The notes under the pieces were generated by a model. The model had not been told where the DNA came from. It did not search any database and saw only the letters and a list, made by a program, of their open reading frames with translations. A stretch of DNA of 64,000 nucleotides. It comes from Klebsiella spallanzanii. Its GTDB lineage: Bacteria > Pseudomonadota > Gammaproteobacteria > Enterobacterales > Enterobacteriaceae. This document shows positions 47,494 to 57,743 of the stretch, in pieces. The translations under genes and the position numbers were made by a program. The stretch is taken from assembly GCF_902158555.1 (NCBI RefSeq), contig NZ_CABGGS010000043.1, positions 248,001 to 312,000 of the forward strand. Direction: 5' to 3'. Every line of letters starts with the position of its first letter. Position 1 is the first letter of the stretch.

Positions 47494-47769
47494 TTACTGT
47501 TTTTCTGGCGGCGTATAGCCTTCGATATGCACGTCTTTACCTTCAAACAGGAACTGGATCATCTCCTGCTCCAGCAGTTTGCGGTGTTCCGGATTCATCA
47601 TGCTGAGTTTTTTCTCGTTAATCAGCATCGTCTGTTTATGCTGCCACTGGGCCCAGGCTTCTTTGGAAATTTCGTTATAAATACGTTTGCCAATCTCGCC
47701 TGGATACAGCTGGAAATCCTGGCCATCGGCTTCGCGCTGCAGGAAAGTACAAAAAATCGTTCTGCTCAT
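47494..47769 (-). CDS. yggX: Probable Fe(2+)-trafficking protein
   Basis: A 91-residue cytosolic protein, [20 protein letters not shown], full length against E. coli YggX. It protects iron-sulphur clusters against oxidation and aids iron handling; the single Cys7 is conserved. It follows mutY by 27 bases, and MutY is itself an Fe-S enzyme, consistent with one transcript. Confidence 0.97.
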   Translation of the reverse strand: MSRTIFCTFLQREADGQDFQLYPGEIGKRIYNEISKEAWAQWQHKQTMLINEKKLSMMNPEHRKLLEQEMIQFLFEGKDVHIEGYTPPEKQ

Positions 47770-47796
47770 TATTAATCCTCTTTAATCGCCAGAAAT

Positions 47797-48855
47797 CTAA
47801 ACCGGTACTCCGGCTTTCAACTGTTGCAACAAGCGCTCCACGGGGGCCGCCAGGCCGACGGACGGCGGCTGCGCTAAGTTATACCAGAGTGCGCCCCCTT
47901 CATCCATGCATGAGCCGGATGAGTGCACTGTAAGCCACATCGGCACAATATCCAGATGGAAATGGCTGAAAGTGTGGCGGAACGCGGTTAATTGCGTCAG
48001 ATTATCGGCCTTAATCTGACGCTGTGCCAGCCACTTACGCAGCGCATCTTCATCTTCAAACTGCGGAAAACAGAACAATCCACCCCACAGACCTACCGGC
48101 GGGCGCTGGGCGAGAAACACCTCGTCGCCGTGCTGCATCAGCAGGAAGTAGCCGGTACGTTCGGGGATCGTCTGCTTCGGTTTTTTACCCGGATATTGCG
48201 CCCATGAATGATTTGCGTAGGCCACGCAGCCGTTGTTTAGCGGGCAAAGTTCGCATTTTGGCTTTGAGCGCGTACATACCATCGCGCCGAGATCCATCAT
48301 CGCCTGGTTAAACCGTTCCACCCCTTTGGCAGGCGTAACGTCTTCACTGATATCCCACAGGCGTTTCTCAACCTCTTTTTTTCCCGGCCAACCGCTGACA
48401 GCATAGCAGCGCGCGAGCACGCGTTTCACGTTGCCGTCGAGAATCGGATAATGCTGACCAAGGGAAAGGGACAAAATCGCGCCCGCGGTGGAGCGCCCAA
48501 CGCCCGGCAGAGCGGCGACTTCATCGAACGTTTGCGGAAATTTCCCGCCGTGCAGGGTGGCGACCTGCTGTGCCGCTTTATGTAAATTGCGCGCGCGGGC
48601 GTAGTAGCCCAGCCCGGTCCACAGGTGCAGGACTTCATCGAGAGGCGCGTTCGCCAGGTCGGTAACCGTTGGGAAACGCGCCATAAAGCGTTCAAAATAG
48701 GGGATGACCGTCGCCACTTGCGTTTGTTGCAACATCACCTCGGAGAGCCATACTTTGTAGGGCGTCTTAGCGATTTGCCAGGGCAGGGTTTTACGTCCGT
48801 ATTTGTCGTACCAGTCCAGTACCTGGGCTGAAAAGTGCGCGGCGAGAAAAGTCAA
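47797..48855 (-). CDS. mutY: Adenine DNA glycosylase
   Basis: A 352-residue base-excision enzyme removing adenine opposite 8-oxoguanine. The HhH-GPD domain covers about 20-190 ([18 protein letters not shown] and the catalytic Asp in [13 protein letters not shown]). A 4Fe-4S cluster has ligands in [17 protein letters not shown]. The C-terminal NUDIX-like domain recognises 8-oxoG. No ATG gives the family length; TTG with GGAG eight bases upstream does, so a TTG start is proposed. It is divergent from trmB. Confidence 0.95.
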   Translation of the reverse strand: MTFLAAHFSAQVLDWYDKYGRKTLPWQIAKTPYKVWLSEVMLQQTQVATVIPYFERFMARFPTVTDLANAPLDEVLHLWTGLGYYARARNLHKAAQQVATLHGGKFPQTFDEVAALPGVGRSTAGAILSLSLGQHYPILDGNVKRVLARCYAVSGWPGKKEVEKRLWDISEDVTPAKGVERFNQAMMDLGAMVCTRSKPKCELCPLNNGCVAYANHSWAQYPGKKPKQTIPERTGYFLLMQHGDEVFLAQRPPVGLWGGLFCFPQFEDEDALRKWLAQRQIKADNLTQLTAFRHTFSHFHLDIVPMWLTVHSSGSCMDEGGALWYNLAQPPSVGLAAPVERLLQQLKAGVPV

Positions 48856-48992
48856 AGCGACGGCTCCGGGATAGTTATTATAAGGTGGCAGATTGCAGCA
48901 CAAGGGCGAGAGGCTGTAAACCCTTGCATCCGCCGGGTAACTTTGGATAATGCCCGTTTTCCGAACACATCTCACAAGCAGACTTAACTTTT

Positions 48993-49712
48993 ATGAAAAA
49001 CGACGTCATATCTCCGGAATTCGATGAAAACGGCCGCCCGCTGCGCCGTATTCGCAGCTTTGTCCGTCGTCAGGGCCGCCTGACGAAAGGTCAGCAGCAC
49101 GCGCTGGATAATATTTGGCCGGTGATGGGCGTTGAATTCACCGATGCGCCGCTCGATTTCACCGCGCTGTTTGGCCGTGAAGCGCCGGTCACGCTGGAGA
49201 TTGGTTTTGGCATGGGTGCTTCGCTGGTGGCGATGGCAAAAGAGAAACCGGAACAGAATTTCCTCGGCATTGAAGTGCATTCTCCGGGTGTCGGCGCCTG
49301 CCTGGCTTCCGCTGAAGAAGAGGGCGTGCAGAACCTGCGCGTCATGTGCCACGATGCGGTGGAAGTTCTGCACACCATGATCCCGGATAACTCCCTTAAT
49401 ATGGTGCAGCTGTTTTTCCCTGATCCGTGGCACAAAGCGCGGCATAATAAGCGCCGTATCGTTCAGGCACCTTTTGCCGAGCTGGTGAAAAGCAAGCTGA
49501 AACTGGGCGGTGTTTTCCATATGGCGACCGACTGGGAGCAATATGCGGAGCATATGCTGGAAGTGATGTCTTCCCTTGAAGGGTATCGCAACCGCTCTGA
49601 GAGCAACGACTATGTACCGCGCCCGGAATCGCGCCCGGTAACCAAATTTGAACAGCGTGGTCATCGTCTTGGCCACGGCGTATGGGACTTAATGTTCGAG
49701 AGGGTGAAATAA
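48993..49712 (+). CDS. trmB: tRNA (guanine-N7-)-methyltransferase
   Basis: A 239-residue SAM methyltransferase that makes m7G46 in tRNA. Motif I reads [12 protein letters not shown], then [12 protein letters not shown], the [18 protein letters not shown] signature and [17 protein letters not shown] motif. It starts the trmB-yggL pair; its TAA overlaps the yggL ATG by one base. Confidence 0.97.
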   Translation: MKNDVISPEFDENGRPLRRIRSFVRRQGRLTKGQQHALDNIWPVMGVEFTDAPLDFTALFGREAPVTLEIGFGMGASLVAMAKEKPEQNFLGIEVHSPGVGACLASAEEEGVQNLRVMCHDAVEVLHTMIPDNSLNMVQLFFPDPWHKARHNKRRIVQAPFAELVKSKLKLGGVFHMATDWEQYAEHMLEVMSSLEGYRNRSESNDYVPRPESRPVTKFEQRGHRLGHGVWDLMFERVK

Positions 49713-50038
49713 TGGCAACGAATCGTAGCCGTCGTCTGCGTAAAAAAATGCATATCGACGAATTTCAGGAAGTCGGTTTTTCCGTCGCGTGGCGTTTTGC
49801 GGAAGGAACCAGCGAAGAACAGATCGATCAGACCGTTAACGATCTGATTGATGAAGTGATTGAGCCGAATAAGCTGGCCTTTGACGGTAGCGGCTATCTC
49901 TCCTGGGAAGGTCTGATCTGCATGCAGGAAATCGGTAAATGTACTGAGGAACACCAGGCTGCCGTACGTAAGTGGCTGGAAGAGCGCGGGCTTGCCGATG
50001 TGCGAACCAGCGAACTTTTTGATATCTGGTGGGACTAA
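49712..50038 (+). CDS. yggL: YggL family 50S ribosome-binding protein (DUF469)
   Basis: A 108-residue protein, the same length and nearly the same sequence pattern as E. coli YggL ([20 protein letters not shown] ... SELFDIWWD), whose relatives bind the large ribosomal subunit. Start and trmB stop overlap (TAATG), indicating coupled translation. Confidence 0.95.
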   Translation: MATNRSRRLRKKMHIDEFQEVGFSVAWRFAEGTSEEQIDQTVNDLIDEVIEPNKLAFDGSGYLSWEGLICMQEIGKCTEEHQAAVRKWLEERGLADVRTSELFDIWWD

Positions 50039-50088
50039 GTTTGACAAGGGTCGGCAACTGCCGGCCCGTTTTGTCTTAAGGGAGTAAA

Positions 50089-50808
50089 ATGATGCGCAAA
50101 ACGCTGTTAGCAGTGGCGCTTTCCGTCACCGCTTTGTCTGCACATGCAGATTACCAGTGTAGCGTCACGCCGCGTGACGATGTCATCCTCAGCCCGCAGC
50201 AGGTGCAGGTGAAGGGCGAAAACGGCGATCTGGTGATTCAGCCCGATGGCAGCCTGACTTACAACGGAAAAGCGTATTCCCTGAGCGCCGCACAGCGCGA
50301 GCAGGCCCAGGATTACCAGGCCGGTCTGCGCAGCAGCCTGCCATGGATTGATGAAGGCGCACGTACGCGGGTAGAAAAAGGCCGCGCCGCGCTGGATAAA
50401 ATTATTACTGAACAGGTGAGTGCCAGCAGCAGCATGCATAGCCGCCTGACTAAGCTTGATGCACAACTGAAAACGCAGATGGCCCGCATTATCGAGCATC
50501 GCAACGATGGGCTGACTTTCCACTATAAAGCCATCGATCAGGTGCGGGCCGACGGTCAGCAGCTGGTGAATCAGGCGATGGGTGGGATCCTGCAGGACAG
50601 CATCAATGAGATGGGGGCGAAAGCGGTCCTCAAAGGCGGCGGTAACCCGCTGGAAGGGATTCTCGGCAGCCTCGGTGGCCTGCAAACGGCCATTCAGAAT
50701 GAATGGAAAAATCAGGAAGCAGACTTCCAGAAGTTTGGTAAAGATGTCTGTAATCGCGTGGTTTCCCTTGAAGAGAGCCGCAAAGCGCTGGTGGGTTCGC
50801 TGAAGTAA
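50089..50808 (+). CDS. yggN: YggN family periplasmic protein (DUF2884)
   Basis: A 239-residue exported protein with a signal peptide ending SAHA-DYQC. The mature part has a beta-rich N-terminal section and long helices (about 85-160). It is collinear with E. coli YggN; function unknown. A double ATG start follows AAGGGAG. A hairpin terminates it. Confidence 0.92.
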   Translation: MMRKTLLAVALSVTALSAHADYQCSVTPRDDVILSPQQVQVKGENGDLVIQPDGSLTYNGKAYSLSAAQREQAQDYQAGLRSSLPWIDEGARTRVEKGRAALDKIITEQVSASSSMHSRLTKLDAQLKTQMARIIEHRNDGLTFHYKAIDQVRADGQQLVNQAMGGILQDSINEMGAKAVLKGGGNPLEGILGSLGGLQTAIQNEWKNQEADFQKFGKDVCNRVVSLEESRKALVGSLK

Positions 50809-50818
50809 GTTTTCTCCC

Positions 50819-50840
50819 GCTACCTGCGTCCGCAGGTAGC
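50819..50840 (+). terminator. Hairpin after yggN
   Basis: GCTACCTGCG-TC-CGCAGGTAGC is a perfect 10-base stem with a two-base loop, shortly after the stop. AAAA follows instead of a T run. Confidence 0.6.
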
Positions 50841-50920
50841 AAAATCAGATTCTGTTTATCTTTCCCACAGTCGGCAACTCCTTATGATGCATCCTGTAAT
50901 CATAGAAAAGGAATTTGCTG

Positions 50921-51925
50921 ATGAAACATGCTGGGAAAATGCTTGCCGTTTTGCTTATTACTTCTCCCTTTCACGTACAGGCCGATGCCAATACGCCGAC
51001 GAGTGATGTTGTGAAACAACAGTTTGCCGAGCAGTCTGATGGAATCATGCGTTTGCAAAGCGTGACCCTGAAACAGCTCGATGCCAGGGGGAATCAGGCA
51101 ACGTATATGTTGGAGGGGGATATGGCCTCCACCGACGACCTTTATATCCTCGTCGGAGCTGCGGGAGAATATCTGTTTTATGAAAGAGCCTGGACTAAAG
51201 GGCGGCCGGTCAAGTTCTCCGCAATGATGACCGCGGTGGGGACAAAAGATTCCGGCTGGAAAACCGAATTCTTTTCCATGCAGATGGCGGCGAAAAATGG
51301 CGGCAGACCCTTCAGAGACACCGAAGATTTGAGTAAATCGCTCATCGTCAATGACAGCAAATTTATGGCGCAGTTTGCCAAAATTGATGCCAGTTTTGCC
51401 CAAAACAGAGCCACTATGCAGAAGCTGCTGGGGCAACAAGAAAGCCTCAAAATCAAAATGACGGCGCTGGATGAACAAATAAGCCGCTCATGGGGAACGG
51501 ATGCGAATGGAAAACCGCTCGACCGCAGCGCCGTGCAGCAGGCGATGCTGGAAAAAATGTACGTGGTCGACCGGCAAAACGATCCGCTTAAGTTCGAAAA
51601 TAACTACTACAAAACCATCTATGAGCCTGCGCTTGCGGCCTGCCAGAAAAAAGCGGTTTGCGATGCCGCACCGCTGCGTGCCGAGCGCGATGCTGCGGTG
51701 AATGAGCAGAAGCGTAGCTATTATCGCCAGCATAAGGAGATGAGTGAGAATATCAAAGCAGAGATGGCCGCGCGCGATAAAAAGGTTGAGCCGCTGCAGA
51801 AACAGCAGGGCGAACTCAGGACGCAGTTAGCGGCGCTGGAAACGCGTTACAAGAGCCTGGCGCGCGATTATAAATTCTGGCAGGAAGGGGTTGAGAAGAT
51901 GCGCCGTGATGGGGTCATTAAGTAA
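50921..51925 (+). CDS. Hypothetical periplasmic protein with C-terminal coiled coil
   Basis: A 334-residue exported protein with a signal peptide (MKHAGKMLAVLLITSPFHVQA-D). About residues 30-125 look beta-rich. From about 130 onward it is mostly charged helix, and the last 60 residues are heptad-like coiled coil (KKVEPLQKQQGELRTQLAAL). It may be a DUF1202-type protein, which I cannot confirm. ATG is chosen with AGGA eight bases upstream; a TTG two codons earlier is unlikely. Convergent with the TRAP operon. Confidence 0.75.
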   Translation: MKHAGKMLAVLLITSPFHVQADANTPTSDVVKQQFAEQSDGIMRLQSVTLKQLDARGNQATYMLEGDMASTDDLYILVGAAGEYLFYERAWTKGRPVKFSAMMTAVGTKDSGWKTEFFSMQMAAKNGGRPFRDTEDLSKSLIVNDSKFMAQFAKIDASFAQNRATMQKLLGQQESLKIKMTALDEQISRSWGTDANGKPLDRSAVQQAMLEKMYVVDRQNDPLKFENNYYKTIYEPALAACQKKAVCDAAPLRAERDAAVNEQKRSYYRQHKEMSENIKAEMAARDKKVEPLQKQQGELRTQLAALETRYKSLARDYKFWQEGVEKMRRDGVIK

Positions 51926-51938
51926 AACGGTGAGGTTC

Positions 51939-51964
51939 ATGCTGGTCATTTAGGTGACCAGCAT
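51939..51964. terminator. Bidirectional hairpin between convergent genes
   Basis: ATGCTGGTCA and TGACCAGCAT form a perfect 10-base stem with a six-base loop between the coiled-coil protein gene and the TRAP operon. Confidence 0.8.
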
Positions 51965-51992
51965 TAGGCTCGAACTTCCCTTTACCAGTCCG

Positions 51993-53294
51993 TTACATCA
52001 GCCCCAGCATCTGCGGAATAAACAGCGAGATTTGCGGGATATAGACAATCATCATCAGCGCGATCAGCAGGGCGAAGTAAAACGGCAGCAGCGGTTTGAT
52101 TAGTTGCTGAATCTTAACGCCGGAGATGGAGCAACCGACGAACAGCGCGCTACCCACCGGCGGCGTCAATAGCCCGATACACAGGTTGGCGACCATCATG
52201 ATGCCGAAATGTACCGGATCCATACCCAAGTCCTGAGCGATTGGCAGGAATATCGGGGTGAAAATCAGTACCGCTGGGGTCATATCCATAAAGATCCCGA
52301 CGATCAGCAGTACGATATTAATCAGCAGCAGAATCACCACCGGGTTTTCAGAAACCCCCATCAGCGCATCGCTTATCATGTAGGGAATATCGGCGTTGGT
52401 CATTGCCCACGACATGCCGACTGAGAAGCCAATCAGCAGCAGCACGATAGAGGTCATCACCACTGATTCGAGGATCAGCTTCGGCAGATCGCGCCATTTC
52501 ACTTCGCGATAAATCAGCACCGACAGGATAAAGGTATAGACCACGGCAATCGCAGAGGCTTCGGTCGCGGTGAAGATACCGCCGAGGATCCCGCCCATCA
52601 CAATAATAACCAGAAGCAGGCTGGGCAGGGCGTCGAAAAACGCTTTTGCCGCCTGGGCGCAGGTCGGGCGCTCGGAAACCGGATAGCCGCGGCGTTTAGC
52701 AATGACGGCGCAGACCACCATAATGGACAGGCCCATCAGAATACCCGGCAGGTAGCCGGCCATAAATAGTGATGCTACCGAGACGCCGCCTGCGGTTAAT
52801 GAAAAAACAATCAGCACGTTTGATGGCGGAATCAGCAGACCCGTGATGCAGGATGAGACGTTCACCGCCGTAGAGAACGCCGGATCGTAGCCTTTTTGCG
52901 TCTGGATGGGGTTCAGGGTGCCACCTACCGCAGCCGCTGCGGCAACCGCTGAGCCTGAAATTGAGCCGAACATCATGTTCGCCAGCACGTTGACGTGGCC
53001 CAGAGAGCCGGGTACACGCCCGACCATCACCTGCGCCAGATTGATTAAGCGTATGGCAATCCCGCCGCTGTTCATCAGCGTACCGGCAAAGATAAAGAAC
53101 GGAATAGCCAGCAGGGCAAAGTTATCCAGCCCGTTTGCCAGGCGCTGAGAAACGGTAATCACTGCGATATCCCAGGGGAACATCAGCAACATCGAACCCA
53201 CGGTAGCGATGCCGATAGAAAAGGAGATCGGTACGCCGATAAAAACCAGAATAAAGAAAGAGCCAAACAGCGTCAGTGCAATATAGCTTTCCAT
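51993..53294 (-). CDS. TRAP transporter large permease (DctM)
   Basis: A 433-residue membrane protein with about 12 helices, of the DctM family (FGSFFILVFIGVPISFSIGI, MFGSISGSAVAAAAAVGG, VMGGILGGIFTATEASAIAV). It forms the transport channel of a sodium-driven TRAP importer with the small permease, whose stop it abuts (the ATG directly follows TAAT). Substrate not readable from sequence; sugar acids are common for this subgroup. Confidence 0.94.
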   Translation of the reverse strand: MESYIALTLFGSFFILVFIGVPISFSIGIATVGSMLLMFPWDIAVITVSQRLANGLDNFALLAIPFFIFAGTLMNSGGIAIRLINLAQVMVGRVPGSLGHVNVLANMMFGSISGSAVAAAAAVGGTLNPIQTQKGYDPAFSTAVNVSSCITGLLIPPSNVLIVFSLTAGGVSVASLFMAGYLPGILMGLSIMVVCAVIAKRRGYPVSERPTCAQAAKAFFDALPSLLLVIIVMGGILGGIFTATEASAIAVVYTFILSVLIYREVKWRDLPKLILESVVMTSIVLLLIGFSVGMSWAMTNADIPYMISDALMGVSENPVVILLLINIVLLIVGIFMDMTPAVLIFTPIFLPIAQDLGMDPVHFGIMMVANLCIGLLTPPVGSALFVGCSISGVKIQQLIKPLLPFYFALLIALMMIVYIPQISLFIPQMLGLM

Positions 53295-53800
53295 TAATTA
53301 GCCCCCGCTTCAGATTGCTTCATGTTTTTCAGACCGTTGCTGACAAAACACAATGCATAGAACATCATGATAATGCCGGTGAGCGGCAGGATAAGGTACA
53401 CATAGCCCATCGGGATCTGCATTGCCGCAGAGACCTGAGCCGTCGATAGCGTTTTTTCAATGAGCTTCAGGCCACCGGTGACGATCACTGAACCGGCAAA
53501 AATAAAGATCAGCAAATTAATGATGACGCTGAGAAACGCCTGTTTGCGAGGGGGTAACGTCATCGCCAGTAAATCGATAGCCAGATGGCGCTGAGCGCCG
53601 ACGGTATAAGCCGCACCCAGCAGACCTACCCAGATCATTAAAAAACGTGCCAGCTCATCGGTCAGGGTGCTTGGCGTATTTAATACATAGCGGCTGAATA
53701 CCTGCCAGACGACGCAGATAACCAGCGCCACCATCACGGCGACAGAGAATGCGGCGATCGTGCGGTCCACCGCCAGCTTTATGCGGTTAAGTATCATCAT
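53294..53800 (-). CDS. TRAP transporter small permease (DctQ)
   Basis: A 168-residue membrane protein with four helices. The DctQ signature is seen in VVWQVFSRYVLNTPSTLTDELARFLMIWVGLLGAAYTV. It pairs with the large permease encoded right after it. Confidence 0.94.
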   Translation of the reverse strand: MMILNRIKLAVDRTIAAFSVAVMVALVICVVWQVFSRYVLNTPSTLTDELARFLMIWVGLLGAAYTVGAQRHLAIDLLAMTLPPRKQAFLSVIINLLIFIFAGSVIVTGGLKLIEKTLSTAQVSAAMQIPMGYVYLILPLTGIIMMFYALCFVSNGLKNMKQSEAGAN

Positions 53801-53844
53801 TAATTTCCTGGTGAAGGCGGGCCAGTTGCCGGCCCGCTAGAGGT

Positions 53845-54831
53845 TTATTCAGCCGCGGCTTCGAATTTGGCCAGCAGGCCAGCCTGTTTAGGATCTTTTT
53901 TGAAGTCATCAAACAGCGGCTGTACGGCTGCACGGAACGGTGCTTTATCCACTTTGACGATTTCGCCACCCATGGCTTTGGCCTGGGCGCGGGTATCGGC
54001 GTCGATCTTATCCCACAGCTTTTGCTGATAAACTTCAGAGGCTTTAGCCGCTTTGATCAGGATCTGTTGCTGTTCCGGCGTCAGCTTGTCCCAGGTCTTG
54101 CTGGAGATCACGAGGAAGTCCGGGATTGAGGCATGTTCATCTTCAGAGAAAACTTTCGCGATTTCGATGTGGCGGGTTTGAACCCAGGAAGGAACGTTGT
54201 TCTCTGCGCCATCTACTACCCCCTGCTGCATGGCGGTATAGACTTCACCAAAAGAAATCGGCGTTGGTGAACCGCCCATTAATTCAATCATTTTAAGCGT
54301 GGTCGGGCTGGCCTGGACGCGGATTTTCAGTCCTTTTAAATCTTCCGGTTTAGTGATGGGTTTTTTTGCATAAAAGCTTCGCGTACCGGCGACATAAGCG
54401 GAAAGCGCGAAGAATCCTTTATCTTTAGTGGACTCCATTATTTCCTTGCCCACTTCACCGAAAACAACTTTATTGAAATGATTCTGATCTTTAAATAAGA
54501 ACGGTAAATTATATATCGCGTAGACGTTATCGAATGACTCCAGATCGCTGGCGGAGCCTTTGGTCATATCCAGAGCGCCGTTTTGTAATAGCTCCATGGT
54601 TTCACGTGCGCTACCCATCTGGCTGCTGGGATAAATACGAATTTTCATATTACCGCCAGACAGTTGGTTAACCTCTTTGGACATTTCTTCAAACGCCTGA
54701 TGGACAACGTGGCTGCGTTCGAGGTTATGTGCCAGTTTTAACGTAACTTTCTCAGCTGCGCTAGCGCCTGTAGAGAGCAGGGCAAGCAGAGATACACACA
54801 CCAGGGAACGAGAAAAAGAGAATTTTTTCAT
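53845..54831 (-). CDS. TRAP transporter substrate-binding protein (DctP)
   Basis: A 328-residue periplasmic binding protein. The signal peptide ends SAA-EKVT, and the family carboxylate-binding arginine lies in DLKGLKIRVQASPTTLKMIELMGGSPTPISFGEVYTAMQQG. It resembles the YiaO/DctP sugar-acid group. First gene of the operon dctP-dctQ-dctM. Confidence 0.94.
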   Translation of the reverse strand: MKKFSFSRSLVCVSLLALLSTGASAAEKVTLKLAHNLERSHVVHQAFEEMSKEVNQLSGGNMKIRIYPSSQMGSARETMELLQNGALDMTKGSASDLESFDNVYAIYNLPFLFKDQNHFNKVVFGEVGKEIMESTKDKGFFALSAYVAGTRSFYAKKPITKPEDLKGLKIRVQASPTTLKMIELMGGSPTPISFGEVYTAMQQGVVDGAENNVPSWVQTRHIEIAKVFSEDEHASIPDFLVISSKTWDKLTPEQQQILIKAAKASEVYQQKLWDKIDADTRAQAKAMGGEIVKVDKAPFRAAVQPLFDDFKKDPKQAGLLAKFEAAAE

Positions 54832-55137
54832 GAGTTGGCTCCATGCACATAGGTTAATTGGTCAATATCTAGAGAGTGATTCCTTATTTCTGTATGACAT
54901 ATTATCCTGGTTGTCCGACATCTTTAAGCCGTCTGACTCACATTTTTTCTCAATGACATAATGAAATGAGGAATTTTGTGCGCTGGGTTATGTTTATTTT
55001 TAATAAATGAAGATGAACTTATTTTTATTTTGAATGTGACTAATGAATTGCTCGGAAATAACTTTACAAACATTTCGGAAAAAGCGATCTGTGAATTATC
55101 CCGTTATCTTTTAATAACGGGATATGAATTGAGATGT
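54832..55137. other. Intergenic region between the TRAP operon and hemW
   Basis: 306 AT-rich bases. The TRAP promoter should be in the left part, but no single pair of hexamers is convincing. A perfect hairpin, ATCCCGTTAT ... ATAACGGGAT (55098-55123), lies 14 bases after the hemW stop and may end that transcript. Confidence 0.5.
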
Positions 55138-56274
55138 TTATTCGCTAAGGAATAACTCGAGAAGAGAATTTAAAAACAGTTTACCGTGCTCGGTTATTTG
55201 CCAGTAGCGCTCATCTTCCGTCAGGTAACCCTGAGCAATAGCAGAATCGATCTGCAGACGGATCGAGCGTTCCTCAAGGCCGGTGTAGCGGCTAAATTCA
55301 TCACGTGGCGCCGCTTCCAGCAGGCGAAAACGGTTCATAAAGAACTCGAACGGTTTATCGGCGGTTTCCACATCATGCTGGCGTTCGAGGTAGCGGCCTT
55401 CCATATAGCCGCGCGGGTGGCGAGTTTTTGCCGTTCGCAGAATACGCCCGTCCGGGAAGGTCACTTTGCCGTGCGCGCCGCAGCCAATCCCCAAATAGTC
55501 GCCAAAGCGCCAGTAGTTCAGGTTATGCTGGCACTGATAGCCCGGTTTAGCGTAGGCGGAGGTTTCATATTGCTGATAACCCGCGGCGCTGAGCAAGCGG
55601 TGTCCCTGCTCGTAAATATCCCACAGCGCGTCATCATCCGGCAGCACAGGAGGACGTGAACCAAACAGGGTGTTAGGTTCGATGGTCAACTGATACCAGG
55701 AGAGATGTGGCGGGTTGAGCGCAATGGCCTGGCGTAGATCGTCCAGCGCCTCTTCCAGAGATTGATCCGGCAGGCCGTGCATTAAATCGAGATTAAAGCT
55801 GCGCAGCCCCAGTCCGCTCGCCAGGTTGGCCGCGCGCTTCGCTTCCTGTGGGCCATGAATGCGCCCGAGACGCTGGAGTTTCTGCTCGCTAAAGCTCTGT
55901 ACGCCGATGGAGATGCGATTAATGCCTGCGCGCTGATACTCCACGAAGCGATCTGCTTCCACGGTACCTGGGTTGGCTTCCATGGTAATTTCCGCATTGA
56001 CCGCCAGCGGCAGGTGCTCGCGTACGCCATCAAGTAGAGTTTGCATCGCCGGGCCTGAGAGCAGGCTCGGCGTGCCGCCGCCAATAAAAATAGTCCCGAT
56101 TTCACGTCCCTGTGCGTAGTGGGCGTCGGCCCGCAGATCGTTCAAAAGATGCTGAACGTAATCGTCATGCGGCACTTCGCCCTTCAATGCATGCGAGTTA
56201 AAATCGCAGTACGGGCATTTCTGCACGCACCACGGGATGTGAATATAGAGGCTCAGTGGCGGCAAATTAGCCAT
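55138..56274 (-). CDS. hemW: Radical SAM haem chaperone HemW
   Basis: A 378-residue HemN-like radical SAM protein. The cluster motif reads [13 protein letters not shown], with the fourth HemW cysteine present. SAM-binding [23 protein letters not shown] and the C-terminal HemN_C domain follow. HemW binds haem and delivers it rather than oxidising coproporphyrinogen. It overlaps rdgB by eight bases. Confidence 0.95.
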   Translation of the reverse strand: MANLPPLSLYIHIPWCVQKCPYCDFNSHALKGEVPHDDYVQHLLNDLRADAHYAQGREIGTIFIGGGTPSLLSGPAMQTLLDGVREHLPLAVNAEITMEANPGTVEADRFVEYQRAGINRISIGVQSFSEQKLQRLGRIHGPQEAKRAANLASGLGLRSFNLDLMHGLPDQSLEEALDDLRQAIALNPPHLSWYQLTIEPNTLFGSRPPVLPDDDALWDIYEQGHRLLSAAGYQQYETSAYAKPGYQCQHNLNYWRFGDYLGIGCGAHGKVTFPDGRILRTAKTRHPRGYMEGRYLERQHDVETADKPFEFFMNRFRLLEAAPRDEFSRYTGLEERSIRLQIDSAIAQGYLTEDERYWQITEHGKLFLNSLLELFLSE

Positions 56275-56860
56275 TACGTAAGGCTTCCAGTAGCAGTTTC
56301 AGCGCGCGTCCACGGTGGGAGATAGCGCTTTTTTCTTCGCGACTCAGTTCCGCAGCGGTTTTACCTTCCGTCGGAACAAAGAAAATTGGGTCGTAACCAA
56401 AGCCGCCGCTGCCTGCTGCTTCGCGGGCGATCAGGCCTGGCCAGCTGCCGTGGCAGACCAACGGTGTCGGATCTTCCGCATGGCGCAGATAAACCAGAAC
56501 GCAGTGGAATTGCGCCTGACGTTTATCGTCCGGAACGTCCTTCAGGGTTTCGAGCAGTTTTTCCAGATTGCGCTGGTCGGTCGCTCCCTCGCCGGAATAG
56601 CGAGCAGAATAGATGCCAGGCGCACCGCCTAACGCATCTACGGCCAGCCCGGAGTCATCGGCAATGGCCGGTAACCCGGTAACCTGCGCGGCATGGCGTG
56701 CTTTCAAAATGGCGTTTTCGATAAACGTCAGGCCGGTTTCCTCGGCGGAATCCACACCCAGTTCGGTTTGCGCGACGATATCGAGGCCAAAATCAGCCAG
56801 CAGCGAGGCCAGCTCGCGCACTTTACCGGGGTTGCCGGTAGCGAGAACAACTTTTTGCAT
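56267..56860 (-). CDS. rdgB: dITP/XTP pyrophosphatase
   Basis: A 197-residue Ham1-family enzyme that removes ITP, dITP and XTP from the nucleotide pool. Motifs: [57 protein letters not shown] and [11 protein letters not shown]. Full length. Confidence 0.97.
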   Translation of the reverse strand: MQKVVLATGNPGKVRELASLLADFGLDIVAQTELGVDSAEETGLTFIENAILKARHAAQVTGLPAIADDSGLAVDALGGAPGIYSARYSGEGATDQRNLEKLLETLKDVPDDKRQAQFHCVLVYLRHAEDPTPLVCHGSWPGLIAREAAGSGGFGYDPIFFVPTEGKTAAELSREEKSAISHRGRALKLLLEALRNG

Positions 56861-56872
56861 AATGAATCCTGT

Positions 56873-57163
56873 TTATTCCGTCAGCGCTGCGACCCCGGTG
56901 GGGATCTGCTGCGGATGAATGATTTTTACCTGCTTGCGGCGGCCAAGTTCGCCTTTTTCGATAAGCACCTGACTTTTTGCCACGCGAAACTGTTTAGCGA
57001 GGAATTTTACCAGATGGGCGTTGGCCTGGCCGTCAACGGGAGGGGCGGTAATGGCGACTTTAAGTTCGTCGCCATGTAAACCAACGATGCTGTCGCGGCT
57101 GGCCTTGGGCTGAATATACAGCCGTAAGACCAGTCCATCAGCGCAGGCTTCGACGGCACTCAT
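56873..57163 (-). CDS. yggU: YggU family protein (DUF167)
   Basis: A 96-residue cytosolic protein of unknown function with the DUF167 core [23 protein letters not shown] and [23 protein letters not shown] is the start that matches E. coli annotation, overlapping yggT by four bases; a start four codons earlier is possible. Confidence 0.93.
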   Translation of the reverse strand: MSAVEACADGLVLRLYIQPKASRDSIVGLHGDELKVAITAPPVDGQANAHLVKFLAKQFRVAKSQVLIEKGELGRRKQVKIIHPQQIPTGVAALTE

Positions 57164-57726
57164 AGCGCCATCCACAGCCCCGGTAGCAGAACGTTGCCGG
57201 TCGCCTGCAACAGTTCGGCAATACCTATATTGATAACGTACAGCAGCAGCACCAGCACCATCGGCGAGAAATCAATCCCGCCCATTGATGGCAGCATTCT
57301 GCGAATCGGACGCAGTAGCGGGTCAGCCAGCTGCATCAGGACGTATTCTACCGGGCTACGACCCTGGCTTACCCAGCTCATAATCGCCATTAACAGCAGG
57401 ACCCAGAAAATTAGCGAACCTACGGTTTTAATGAGGATCAGTAGCGCGGAGATCCAGATAATTGGCTGGAAAGTGACGACCATAAACAGGACGATGGCTT
57501 TCACAATGCAAAGAATAAATGCGACCAACAGGGAGGCGCTATCCAGTGGCCCCATTGCTGGAATAATACGGCGCAGCGGCCCCACGATAGGCTGCGTCGC
57601 CTTGACCACGAACTGCGAAAACGGGTTGTAAAAGTCGCAGCGCGCCCACTGCATCCAGACGCGTAACAACACGACCATCGTGTAAAGCTCAATGACCGTT
57701 GAGAGCAGGAAAGTCAACGTCTTCAT
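57160..57726 (-). CDS. yggT: YggT family inner membrane protein
   Basis: A 188-residue protein with two repeats of the YGGT domain ([31 protein letters not shown] and [21 protein letters not shown]), each with two membrane helices. It has been linked to osmotic-shock tolerance in E. coli. It is translated in the yggS-yggT-yggU-rdgB-hemW operon. Confidence 0.94.
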   Translation of the reverse strand: MKTLTFLLSTVIELYTMVVLLRVWMQWARCDFYNPFSQFVVKATQPIVGPLRRIIPAMGPLDSASLLVAFILCIVKAIVLFMVVTFQPIIWISALLILIKTVGSLIFWVLLLMAIMSWVSQGRSPVEYVLMQLADPLLRPIRRMLPSMGGIDFSPMVLVLLLYVINIGIAELLQATGNVLLPGLWMAL

Positions 57727-57743
57727 GGCGTTCCTCAGATTCC